From Candidatus Thorarchaeota archaeon (GTDB lineage Archaea; Asgardarchaeota; Thorarchaeia; Thorarchaeales; Thorarchaeaceae), in contig SDNZ01000008.1 in assembly GCA_004524565.1 (NCBI GenBank), positions 1 to 41,904 of the forward strand: a DNA stretch of 41,904 nt, given 5' to 3'. The translations under genes were made by a program, and so were the position numbers. Each line of letters starts with the position of its first letter. Positions within the stretch are counted from its first letter, which is position 1. The notes under the pieces were generated by a model, which did not search any database, was not told where the DNA came from, and was given only the letters and a program-made list of their open reading frames with translations. Of the stretch, positions 9,205-18,092 are shown piece by piece.

Positions 9205-9444
9205 TTATTTGACGCGTTTGATATACCAAATGAGCTTGTCGCCCTCTTCCACGAGTTCAAGTATCTCATTTCCAGTGCGCTCAGCCCAGGATGGAAAATC
9301 CTTCTTGGTTCCAATGTCTGTAGCAATCACACGAAGAATCTGCCCAATCTCAATTGATTGGACTTCTTTCTTTGTTTTCAAGATGGGCATTGGACATCTA
9401 AGTCCACTAGCATCGAACTCTTTCGCAACTTGATGTTCTGTCAT
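9205..9444 (-). CDS. tusA: TusA/SirA-family sulfur carrier protein
   Basis: FDASGLRCPMPILKTKKEVQSIEIGQILRVIATDIGTKKDFPSWAERTGNEIL is a canonical TusA/SirA motif. ORF track extends to 9474; MTEHQV at 9444 is the likelier start. Confidence 0.88.
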   Translation of the reverse strand: MTEHQVAKEFDASGLRCPMPILKTKKEVQSIEIGQILRVIATDIGTKKDFPSWAERTGNEILELVEEGDKLIWYIKRVK

Positions 9445-9626
9445 GGTTGAATCAATTTCTCCCGTTTGATGCACGGTTTTATGGTTTGTGGTTTCGCAAA
9501 TGCTCGAAATTAATCATTCACTACTGCATTTAGTTACAGGTTCTAACCAATCGTGCTGGAAATTGTTCCTTATTCGACATAGTTAAATATTGTTATTTGA
9601 CGTTTTTTATTAATAGGTGTATAATT

Positions 9627-10022
9627 ATGGCACTTTTTCAATTCATATTGTTCATTGTTCTTGCATTGAACATCAGCTCGATGTTCTCTGGCTTCATGCT
9701 AGCAAGGAGGATGGGCATGTACTTGATGAAACAGGTCATGGCACTGATGTTCGCAATGATGGTTGGAATGATTATTCTTGTTTTCGGATTATTCCTACCA
9801 CCTGTAGCACCAGCGCTGTTTGATTTGCTTCATATCTTCATTCTAGTAGACTTCGTACTAGTACTAATCGCAACCCTGATGCAGTTCGGACAGATTCTGC
9901 CCATTCTGCTCAAGACCATGCAAGGCGGTCCATTCCACAGTTCACATATGTCTAACCTCCTAGTTACACTATTTGCACTTCTTGGACTCGTCATCTACTA
10001 TGCCGAATTAGCAATCATGTAG
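9627..10022 (+). CDS. Small multi-TM membrane protein upstream of DsrE-like gene
   Basis: Hydrophobic ORF with about 4 TM segments; 14-nt gap to the next CDS. ORF track starts 9597; ATG 9627 (MALFQF) looks likelier. Confidence 0.6.
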   Translation: MALFQFILFIVLALNISSMFSGFMLARRMGMYLMKQVMALMFAMMVGMIILVFGLFLPPVAPALFDLLHIFILVDFVLVLIATLMQFGQILPILLKTMQGGPFHSSHMSNLLVTLFALLGLVIYYAELAIM

Positions 10023-10036
10023 GAGATGGATAATAA

Positions 10037-10399
10037 ATGGCTAGTCTATATATCGTAGGACAATGGGGTCCAGAAGCAGCTGAACGTTGCTATGGCCCAT
10101 TTGTAACCGGAACAACTGCACAGGCAATCGATGTTGATGTCACAATATTCCTTATGATGGACGCAGTCCAACTCATGAAGAAGGGAATGGCGGAGAAAAT
10201 CATCGCACCAGGGTTCCCACCCTTGCCTGAACTTATTGATTCATTCCTCGAAGCTGGTGGAAAACTTCAGGTTTGCTCCAACTCCGTTGAATTCCGCGGA
10301 ATCAAACAAGAAGACCTTAGAGATTCAAGGATCGAGATTGCTGGCGCAGCCACTATGGTGGATGACGTCCTAAAACACGATCGTACAATGTACTTTTAA
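10037..10399 (+). CDS. DsrE/DsrF-like protein
   Basis: ATIFLMMDAVQLMKKG-type pattern (VTIFLMMDAVQLMKKGMAEK), ...ELIDSFLEAGGKLQVCSNSVEFRGIKQEDL..., characteristic of the DsrE/F-like fold with a conserved Cys. Confidence 0.75.
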   Translation: MASLYIVGQWGPEAAERCYGPFVTGTTAQAIDVDVTIFLMMDAVQLMKKGMAEKIIAPGFPPLPELIDSFLEAGGKLQVCSNSVEFRGIKQEDLRDSRIEIAGAATMVDDVLKHDRTMYF

Positions 10400-10404
10400 A
10401 AAAC

Positions 10405-10437
10405 AGAGGGGGACTTCCCCTCTTTCTTCTTATTTTT
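10405..10437. terminator. Bidirectional intrinsic-type terminator between convergent genes
   Basis: agagggg-gactt-cccctct 7-bp perfect stem followed by ttcttcttattttt on +; T-rich tract (gttttttaaaag) on the minus strand side. Confidence 0.7.
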
Positions 10438-10451
10438 AAAAATTAGTATTT

Positions 10452-12230
10452 CTAGAGAAAATCAGGGTAGCACTCTTTCATAGCTAGATTTAGGACTGCG
10501 CTTCGAATAGCTTCATCAGAGATGAATCCCGTTAGTTCGATTTCGCAGATTTTAATAAAGGGTAGCATAGGCAATTCGCCTCGTTCAATTTCTGTAGAGG
10601 GATCATCTACATTTATTGATTCAACAATAGAGCGTGGTACTCCAAGCTCGTCCAGTACTGAGAGTAGAGTATCCATAGCAGGACCACAAAAAACGCAGTG
10701 ATTAGATTTGTAGAAAGTTATGCAAGTATGTCTTCCACAGGGTAGCTCTGCAAGCTCAACCCACATTGGTAACATGATGACGAATTTGGTACCTTGACTG
10801 TAATCATCTTTAATTCTATCCTCTACTTTAATCCGTCCACCAAGACTTCTTACGATTTGCTCAACTAAGGTGAGACCTAGGCCCCTACCAACAATTTGTT
10901 CATCTGGACTACCAGTTCTTCGGAAAATGAACTCCTTGGTTGTGTCAGGTACGCCGCATCCCTTGTCAATAAATTCTAACCGCACCATCTTGAGATTTTG
11001 GACTTGCTCAGCATTGACTTCAATCTCAACATTATCACGCTCGTCAAATGTCATAGAATTGTGAAGGATATTGAAACAGACTTGGTGGAGATATTCATGA
11101 CCGGCTACAAGGAATTTACCTTTCTTAATATTGGTGGAGAGGGACATTTTCTTCCAAGGAAAATCTTGTTCAACTGCAAATTTTGCTATCTGGATGTAAT
11201 CGTGTAAATCTACCTCCTCAATAAGTGGAGGAGTTTCGCGGAGTCGAAGCAATGCACGCATATTGGCAGTCATTCTTCCAGAACGTCTAATGAGCCAATT
11301 TGATTGCTGCATCATCGATTTAACGCGTTCAGGCAGTCCATCTAGTGTTTCAACAAGTCCCAAAGAGAAAAGCAGACTCTGATTGATGTTATTAAGATCG
11401 TGAGTCATCACTTCAAGGTAAAGATTAGCACGGTCTCGCTCATTGTGCTCTCTTGATTCTGCATTCTTTCTTCTATCAATATCTAGTGCCATAAGAGCGA
11501 TGGTTGAAGATTGATCAGGATATTCAAGCAAACTCGCTCTAACACTGACCCAAATAGGTCGTCCATCAGCCTTCTGAAATTGCATCTCGAAGGCTTCTAG
11601 GCTCTTGCCTTGTGAAACTTCAGAAACTACCATACGAACTATTTCACCCTTATTTTCACCTGAAATAAAAGTGGCAAGGTTGCGTCGCAGGATTGAATCT
11701 TCGCTATATCCGAGTAGACGTTCTGCAGCCTTGTTTATTTGCAGGATGTTCCCACTCATGCTCAATGTAAAGTATGCTATTGGTGAAGAATCGAATAAAG
11801 CTCTATATCGACTCTCAGAAAGATCTATAGCTTCCTCCAACTCAATTTGTGAAGTTATATCCCTTACAATACCTAGAGTTGCTGGCAATCCCTCTAAGAC
11901 AAAATAGGAAGTGCTTATCTCTACGTTCAATATTGAACCATTCTTTGTTAGCAGGCACGCACGAAAACTTGGATTCTGCAGTTCTCCCCAGTGAAGAGAT
12001 TCTTGTCCTTCTTCATAGTAGTGAGCTGTAGTTGTGTCAAGGATGACATCCACAGATTCTCCAAGTAAGTCATATGCATTATCGTAACCAAGCATCAGAA
12101 GGAGTGCAGGATTGACAAGAACCAAGTTATTTTCTTGAATGACCATGATACCATCATTTGCCATCATAATCATGTCTTGAAACCGATTATGCTCATCTGG
12201 TTCAGGTTTACTCTTTCTCTGGTCCTGCAA
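10452..12230 (-). CDS. PAS-PAS histidine kinase with C-terminal thioredoxin/glutaredoxin-like domain
   Basis: Two PAS domains; H-box MTHDLNNINQS (His codon 11400-11402); N-box NILHNS; G-boxes DKGCGVPD and GRGLGLTLVEQI; C-terminal 90 aa FYKSNHCVFCGPAMDTL...LPMLPFI with CxxC and cis-Pro-like motif. Confidence 0.85.
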   Translation of the reverse strand: MQDQRKSKPEPDEHNRFQDMIMMANDGIMVIQENNLVLVNPALLLMLGYDNAYDLLGESVDVILDTTTAHYYEEGQESLHWGELQNPSFRACLLTKNGSILNVEISTSYFVLEGLPATLGIVRDITSQIELEEAIDLSESRYRALFDSSPIAYFTLSMSGNILQINKAAERLLGYSEDSILRRNLATFISGENKGEIVRMVVSEVSQGKSLEAFEMQFQKADGRPIWVSVRASLLEYPDQSSTIALMALDIDRRKNAESREHNERDRANLYLEVMTHDLNNINQSLLFSLGLVETLDGLPERVKSMMQQSNWLIRRSGRMTANMRALLRLRETPPLIEEVDLHDYIQIAKFAVEQDFPWKKMSLSTNIKKGKFLVAGHEYLHQVCFNILHNSMTFDERDNVEIEVNAEQVQNLKMVRLEFIDKGCGVPDTTKEFIFRRTGSPDEQIVGRGLGLTLVEQIVRSLGGRIKVEDRIKDDYSQGTKFVIMLPMWVELAELPCGRHTCITFYKSNHCVFCGPAMDTLLSVLDELGVPRSIVESINVDDPSTEIERGELPMLPFIKICEIELTGFISDEAIRSAVLNLAMKECYPDFL

Positions 12231-12379
12231 GGCTCTCGCCGCCTACATCATTACAAATTTCGTTGGTATCTTGCGCTGTCTGTGTTCCCGGAGGATGATA
12301 CGATTTCGTATAATGCCTAGATAATACTTGCTTGTGCGAAATGATTCCTGAAACGCAATGCTTTTATCGTGTTCCGCAA

Positions 12380-12411
12380 ACATTCAAACAATCGTAAGAA
12401 CGTTTGAATGT
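12380..12411 (+). promoter_or_regulatory. ArsR/SmtB-type operator
   Basis: acattcaaac-aatcgtaagaac-gtttgaatgt perfect 10-bp arms with 12-nt spacer, downstream of a TATA-like ctttta (12361-12366). Confidence 0.75.
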
Positions 12412-12433
12412 GATGAATTGTATGAGGACACAG

Positions 12434-12748
12434 ATGAGTATAGCGCAAAGAAAGGTAAAATTCAGGAGAAATGAGATAGAGGATATAGTGACCATGTTCA
12501 AAGCGCTTGGAGACCCGTCAAGAGTCAAGATTATTGCAGTACTAACCAGGGAACCAAAACTTTGTGTATCAGACATTGGTGAACGATTAGACATGTCAAC
12601 GAGCAGAGTTAGTCATCACCTCAAATTGCTTGAGCACCTGGGATTTGTGAAGCATGAGCAGATAGGAAAGAAAGTCTATCATCGGATAGAAGACGATTGC
12701 ATCGTCGATATAATGACAAGGGCGCAAGAACATGTTAGAGGAAAGTGA
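12434..12748 (+). CDS. ArsR/SmtB-family metalloregulator
   Basis: MFKALGDPSRVKIIAVLTREPKLCVSDIGERLDMSTSRVSHHLKLLEHLGFVKHEQIGKKVYHRI. Track start 12404 (TTG) lies inside the operator; ATG 12434 or 12422 is likelier. Confidence 0.88.
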   Translation: MSIAQRKVKFRRNEIEDIVTMFKALGDPSRVKIIAVLTREPKLCVSDIGERLDMSTSRVSHHLKLLEHLGFVKHEQIGKKVYHRIEDDCIVDIMTRAQEHVRGK

Positions 12749-14642
12749 AGTTAACTGTGCCACTTGTGGATCGCCAGCTACGATCCAAAACGATACAGCA
12801 AGTCGTCTGAAACTTGCAACTGGAATCTTCTCAGGAATTATGCTCTCACTAGGTATAGTTTTAGAATTATTACAGGTAGGAGTAATCCTAGTCTATGTTG
12901 TATTCCTCTCATCTGCACTTTCTGCAGGAAGATATGTAATCCCGATGGGAGTACGGGGACTTCTACGCCGCAGGCTTGACCAACATTTCCTTATGGCGTC
13001 TGCCTCAATTGGAGCGATGATAATTGGTGCTCCTGCTGAAGGTGCCGCAGTTATGTTCCTCTTCTTCATTTCCATTCTTCTTGAAGAGAGAGCAGAAGAT
13101 AGAGTCAGAAAAGAGATTCAATCATTAATTGAGTTAGAACCCCCTTCTGTAGTGGTTAAAATCGATGGAGCAGAAGCTTGTGTGGCATCAACAGATGTTA
13201 GGATTGGTGATATCCTGGTTGTTCGACCAGGCACAAGAATCGGGCTTGATGGCATTATCCTTACTGGAGCAACTACGGTGAACCAAGCACCTATCACCGG
13301 TGAATCACTGCCAGTTCCAAAATCAGCAGGAGATGAAGTATTTGCAGGGACAATCAATCATGAAGGTTACATTGAAGTCGAAGTAACTAGCAAATCTGAT
13401 GAAACTGTTCTTTCGAAAATCATACACCTAGTAGAGGAATCACGAAAGAAACGAGCTCCCACCGAACTGGCTATATCAAAATTTTCTAGAGTATATACAC
13501 CGATTGTACTAACATTATCGATTCTCGTTGGTTTGGTATCACTACTCCTCAATATGACAATCAATGAAGCAGCCTACCGAGCACTTACTCTTCTTGTGGT
13601 GAGTTGTCCTTGTGCTTTTGCAGTGTCCATTCCTGTAACTATGGTTTCAGCAATAGCAGGCTCAGCTAGAACAGGAGTCCTTGTTAAGGGAGCTATCTAC
13701 TTAGAAAAGGCAAGCAAGACAGAAATTGTTGCATTTGATAAGACAGGGACATTGACACAAGGAGTCCTTTCTGTTAAAGAGGTCTGTCTTCACAATAATC
13801 ATACTCGAAGCGAGATTCTATCTGTTGCAGCTTCTTTGGAGACCATGTCTGAACATCCTATTGGACGTGCTCTTGTCGCAGCATCAAGTCAAGAGTCCTT
13901 GCTTGTTCCATCACCCTCTGACTTCACTGCGATTCCTGGAAGAGGTGTCACTGGTCAAATTGAAAATACAGAATATCTGGTTGGAAATCGCAGATTATTA
14001 ACAGAAAATCATGTACCACTTCAATCTACAGCAGATCATAGTTGTGGAGCAGGAACGATGGTGTATGTTGCTCAGGAAGATGAGCACTTCGGAACTATCA
14101 TTCTATCTGATACACTAAGAGAGAAGACCAAGCTTGCAATTTCAAAGCTCAGAATGATGGGTATTCGGACCGTAATGCTCACAGGAGACGATGATAATGT
14201 TGCAAGAGAGATTGCAGAAGAAATTTGTATTGACGAATATAGAGCAGAACTTCTCCCTCATGAAAAACAAGAAGTCGTTAGGGAATTGAAAGAATCTGGT
14301 GTTACCATCTTTGTAGGAGATGGTATCAATGATACTCCTGCTTTGGTTGAAGCAGATGTGGGCGTCTCCATGGGAGCAGCAGCATCAGATGTTGCACTTG
14401 AGTCCTCAGATATAGCTCTGATGAAACAGGACCTGACCAAAGTACCTGAGCTAATCTTGAAGGCAAGGAAGACAATGAGGGTAGTGCGCCAGAATGTAGC
14501 GGCTTCATTGATCGTCAAGGCGATTACTGGTGTATTAGCAGGTCTTGGATTCTTGACCCTATGGATGGCGATTGGAATCGGAGATATGGGTTTGACGTTT
14601 GCGGTGATTGCAAATGCCCTGAGACTAGCTCGAAAGATGTAA
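12732..14642 (+). CDS. P1B-type heavy-metal ATPase, probably Zn/Cd/Pb class (ZntA/CadA-like)
   Basis: CPC motif (VSCPCAFAVS), DKTGTLT, SEHPIG, GDGINDTPAL; C-terminal IGDMGLTFAVIANALRL resembles the ZntA-type DxG motif. N-term has CATC instead of a full HMA domain. Overlaps arsR by 17 nt. Confidence 0.9.
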   Translation: MLEESEVNCATCGSPATIQNDTASRLKLATGIFSGIMLSLGIVLELLQVGVILVYVVFLSSALSAGRYVIPMGVRGLLRRRLDQHFLMASASIGAMIIGAPAEGAAVMFLFFISILLEERAEDRVRKEIQSLIELEPPSVVVKIDGAEACVASTDVRIGDILVVRPGTRIGLDGIILTGATTVNQAPITGESLPVPKSAGDEVFAGTINHEGYIEVEVTSKSDETVLSKIIHLVEESRKKRAPTELAISKFSRVYTPIVLTLSILVGLVSLLLNMTINEAAYRALTLLVVSCPCAFAVSIPVTMVSAIAGSARTGVLVKGAIYLEKASKTEIVAFDKTGTLTQGVLSVKEVCLHNNHTRSEILSVAASLETMSEHPIGRALVAASSQESLLVPSPSDFTAIPGRGVTGQIENTEYLVGNRRLLTENHVPLQSTADHSCGAGTMVYVAQEDEHFGTIILSDTLREKTKLAISKLRMMGIRTVMLTGDDDNVAREIAEEICIDEYRAELLPHEKQEVVRELKESGVTIFVGDGINDTPALVEADVGVSMGAAASDVALESSDIALMKQDLTKVPELILKARKTMRVVRQNVAASLIVKAITGVLAGLGFLTLWMAIGIGDMGLTFAVIANALRLARKM

Positions 14643-14644
14643 GG

Positions 14645-16237
14645 TTATTTGTAGGAATTAAGAGCACGAACAGCAGACGCCAAAAAGAATAGAGTAAGTC
14701 CAAGCACATAAACGGGTAATGCGATAAGAACCAATAGACTATCAGCAAAAACTGCAACGACCAAGACCATTGCTGTTCCAAGGGATAGATTGATGATTGG
14801 ATATGAAAATGCAAGAGGAACAGGTAGTGTTTTTGGATCATTAGTCATGACGGGAACATACGCTCCTACAGCAACTCCAGTAGCTGTGAACAGAATTACA
14901 AGTGGTGCCGCAAGCGTAATCAACGCAAGGTATCCTTCAACCCGCATGATGTAGATAAGAAATCCACATGCTGGAATTGCGGCAATTCCAACCTCCATAA
15001 AACTCAGGAGGAATTTTGCCAGTACGATATCTTTTGATTTGAATGGACTTGCTTTCAGAAGATAGACATTGTCCTTTTCATCAACAAAGCTTAGCATAGA
15101 AGTAAGACTTGACATCTGCACCAAGAGAATCAGCATTAGCACAAACGCAGGAACAACTGCAAATGCAAGATCAGGCGGAACTACCAAGGGTCTAAACCAG
15201 ACTGGATGAAACAGGTTAAGGTAGAGTACGAAAATCATTCCTACAACTGCATAGATGTATTTCCATATTTGAAATGGTGAGCGCAATCGACTCCAAAAAT
15301 CTTTGAGCATTATCCAGACGGTGGGATCATTGAATCGTGAATTGGAGAAATCAATATTTCCACGTATGACTTTGCTAAATCGGCCTTCGATTTCTTCACT
15401 TCCTTTCGAAGCAGAGAAGACCTCATAATAATCGTAACCTGTGATGCTTGCTGTAAGCAGTAGGCAGATTATATACATCATCAACTGAAGACCTGCTCCG
15501 AGAAGAAAAGGAACATCTAGAGCGAAGACACCAGTCATCTCAGTAATCACTAATGCAAAAGCATTCGATGGGAATACATAGGCGACTGTAAATGTTGATG
15601 TGAATGATGGAATAGCTGGGATTAACATTACAAGTCCAATGAGAATAACTACAATATATCGTAGAGGACTCTTGTATCGCTGTCCAACATATAGACGAAT
15701 ATACGAACTCATTGCTCCAAGAAAATAGTTGGTCTCGAAGAATATGATCATACAAAATAGAATGAAGATTATTGAGAAGAACAGAATATTGGCTGATAAA
15801 AGAAGAGGAAAGATAGCCAATATACCTAGTATCGTAAAAGCCATTTTTCTAACGATCCGTCGTGTATACCGACCAAGAAAAATTTGGTAGGGTTTCACTG
15901 GAGCAGGAAGAAGTAGATTTTCATCTTCAGATGTTATAATTGCGGCAGGACCAAGTCCAAAATAACCTGTGATAACTGATGAAGCACTCAGGATTGCGAA
16001 CGCACCAAAAAACATTCCACGATCAATAGTAGTTTCCAGCAATGTACCAAGTTGTGATATTATAGGTGCAAAGGACAGCAGAGAGGAAACAACGAGACTG
16101 ACAAAGAAAACTCCTATCAGAGTTACACCATAGAAGAGAAGCATGGATGGGATTGTTATTGCTTGCTTGAACTGATTGTATAACATTTGTATTTCGTTTC
16201 GTATGATTCGAAATGTTGATGGTTTCATTCTATTCAC
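14645..16237 (-). CDS. ABC-2-type transporter permease
   Basis: Multi-TM ORF directly following an ABC ATPase gene (adjacent, same strand). Confidence 0.75.
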   Translation of the reverse strand: MNRMKPSTFRIIRNEIQMLYNQFKQAITIPSMLLFYGVTLIGVFFVSLVVSSLLSFAPIISQLGTLLETTIDRGMFFGAFAILSASSVITGYFGLGPAAIITSEDENLLLPAPVKPYQIFLGRYTRRIVRKMAFTILGILAIFPLLLSANILFFSIIFILFCMIIFFETNYFLGAMSSYIRLYVGQRYKSPLRYIVVILIGLVMLIPAIPSFTSTFTVAYVFPSNAFALVITEMTGVFALDVPFLLGAGLQLMMYIICLLLTASITGYDYYEVFSASKGSEEIEGRFSKVIRGNIDFSNSRFNDPTVWIMLKDFWSRLRSPFQIWKYIYAVVGMIFVLYLNLFHPVWFRPLVVPPDLAFAVVPAFVLMLILLVQMSSLTSMLSFVDEKDNVYLLKASPFKSKDIVLAKFLLSFMEVGIAAIPACGFLIYIMRVEGYLALITLAAPLVILFTATGVAVGAYVPVMTNDPKTLPVPLAFSYPIINLSLGTAMVLVVAVFADSLLVLIALPVYVLGLTLFFLASAVRALNSYK

Positions 16238-17149
16238 CTATTCGGGAATACCACCTGTTAAACTAAGAAATACTTCCTCCAATGAACGGGCTTCCTTTTG
16301 AGATGCCAGTAATTCTTCTAATGTCCCTCTACCAACTACAGAACCTTCATTCATGATTACGAATCTGTCACATAAATCAGAAGCCACTTCCAAAATATGC
16401 GTAGATATTAGTATAGCTGAACCTTCATCCCGAAGCTGTCGCAAATAGGCTTTCAGATTCCATGCACCTCGAGGATCAAGACCATATATTGGCTCATCCA
16501 AGGCAAGCACGTAAGGAGGGTCTCTAACGAAAATTCCTACAAGTAGAGCACGTTGCAAATTTCCTTTTGAAAGTGTACCAATATAAGAGTCAAGATATTC
16601 ATCTAGTTGAAACATATCGACGAACTGCCGCATACGAACTAGAGCAATTTCGTTTGGTACTTCATAGATACGTGCCATGAATGTGACATATTCTCGCACT
16701 GTGAGACTTGGATAACATGTTGGTTTTTCAGGAATGTAACCAATTGCACTCTTCGCAGGAATCGGATTATCCAACATGTCATAACCATCAACTTCTACAG
16801 ATCCTGAGGTGGGTTTAATGATTCCAGTAAGAATTCGAAGTGTTGTAGTTTTACCAGCCCCGTTCGGTCCGACGAGACCTACAATTTCACCAGGATTAAC
16901 TTTGAGATTGAGTCCCCAGACTGCAACTTTCTTTCCGAAGCGTTTGATTAGATTTTCAATCTTAATTGCAGGACTGTTTAATTTCATTTCAATAAATTCA
17001 CGCTTATTGCGAGCTTCGATTTCCACCATGATCTTATCAACTAGTGATTCCCGTGCAATCTTTCGGTCAAGGATTGGTAATTTGAGGACTCGAGCTAATC
17101 GTAGAAGCTCGCTGCTCTTCATCTGTTCAACATTAGCTCTCTGAATCAC
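16238..17149 (-). CDS. ABC transporter ATP-binding protein with N-terminal SAP/HeH-like extension
   Basis: Walker A GPNGAGKTT, signature LSKGNLQRALL, Walker B YVLALDEPIYGLDP; preceded by about 60 aa SSELLRLARVLKLPILDRKIARESLVDKIMVEIE. Confidence 0.9.
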   Translation of the reverse strand: MIQRANVEQMKSSELLRLARVLKLPILDRKIARESLVDKIMVEIEARNKREFIEMKLNSPAIKIENLIKRFGKKVAVWGLNLKVNPGEIVGLVGPNGAGKTTTLRILTGIIKPTSGSVEVDGYDMLDNPIPAKSAIGYIPEKPTCYPSLTVREYVTFMARIYEVPNEIALVRMRQFVDMFQLDEYLDSYIGTLSKGNLQRALLVGIFVRDPPYVLALDEPIYGLDPRGAWNLKAYLRQLRDEGSAILISTHILEVASDLCDRFVIMNEGSVVGRGTLEELLASQKEARSLEEVFLSLTGGIPE

Positions 17150-17235
17150 TGGTTGAATCTCTCCAAATCTATGTCGTACTTGAATTTGTACTAGATTTCA
17201 GGACATATGAAGTAAATGGTCAAAGTAGTATTGGA

Positions 17236-17976
17236 CTATTCGAAATGTATGTCTTTTATCGGACCTAAATCGTACGGTATTGTCTTCACGAATTCTAGAT
17301 TCCAATCAACGACATTAGTTAGAAGAGGGATGATCCGGACACCTTGTTTATGTGCTTCTCGAAGTGCATCACCGAACTTTGGGTCATTCCCATCATGAGG
17401 TGAAAATATGTCTGCATCAGGTCGTTGAATTACGAAGACGACAGCTGCATCATCTACATCCCCTGAAGTCAAGGCATGGGCTAGATGTTTCATGTGTCGT
17501 GCGCCTCGTAATGTTGGTGCATCGGGGAACAGTACCCTTCGTTTCACCACAAGTGTACATGACTTCACTTCTATGTAAGCCCGTTTAGACTCACCTTCCA
17601 GGAGAAAATCAAACCTTCCACCATATACTCTTGGTTCAGAGATGACCTTTGAGTAGCCTGTGAAAAAAGGGAGTTGATGAGACTCGAGAAGGTTCTTCAT
17701 AAATCGATTTGGAAGATTTGAATCGAGGGATATGAGAACACCATCATGACGGACACCAATCATGTCAAAGGATGTCTTTCTGTGCGGAGCAGGATTATCT
17801 CGGATGAAGACTTGTTTCCCAGGTATCATTAATTCATACATTCTACCGGGATTGGGGACAAAGACTTCTACGATTTCTCCATCAACGTCAACATATGCCA
17901 AGAACCTATTTGGACGTTCAACAAAGGTTCCAATTCTAATGCGTTGTTGTGATGACATGATTTTTCTACACACCAA
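17236..17976 (-). CDS. sfsA: SfsA family protein
   Basis: RFLAYVDVDGEIVEVFVPNPGRMYELMIPGKQVFIRDN...YIEVKSCTLV...FPDAPTLRGARHMKHL is the characteristic SfsA pattern. Confidence 0.88.
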   Translation of the reverse strand: MVCRKIMSSQQRIRIGTFVERPNRFLAYVDVDGEIVEVFVPNPGRMYELMIPGKQVFIRDNPAPHRKTSFDMIGVRHDGVLISLDSNLPNRFMKNLLESHQLPFFTGYSKVISEPRVYGGRFDFLLEGESKRAYIEVKSCTLVVKRRVLFPDAPTLRGARHMKHLAHALTSGDVDDAAVVFVIQRPDADIFSPHDGNDPKFGDALREAHKQGVRIIPLLTNVVDWNLEFVKTIPYDLGPIKDIHFE

Positions 17977-18092
17977 TTCGGTTTATGCAGCCGCACGCTC
18001 TAATAGAGATTCATATCCAAACCCAAAATATGAACTGAGCTGCAACACGAAAACCTAAATCTATACTGGTAGTCTATTAAAAGTGGATACTC

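Noticed and set aside
11605-12031. Plus-strand ORFs opposite the PAS kinase
   Set aside because: Antisense shadow ORFs without family signature.
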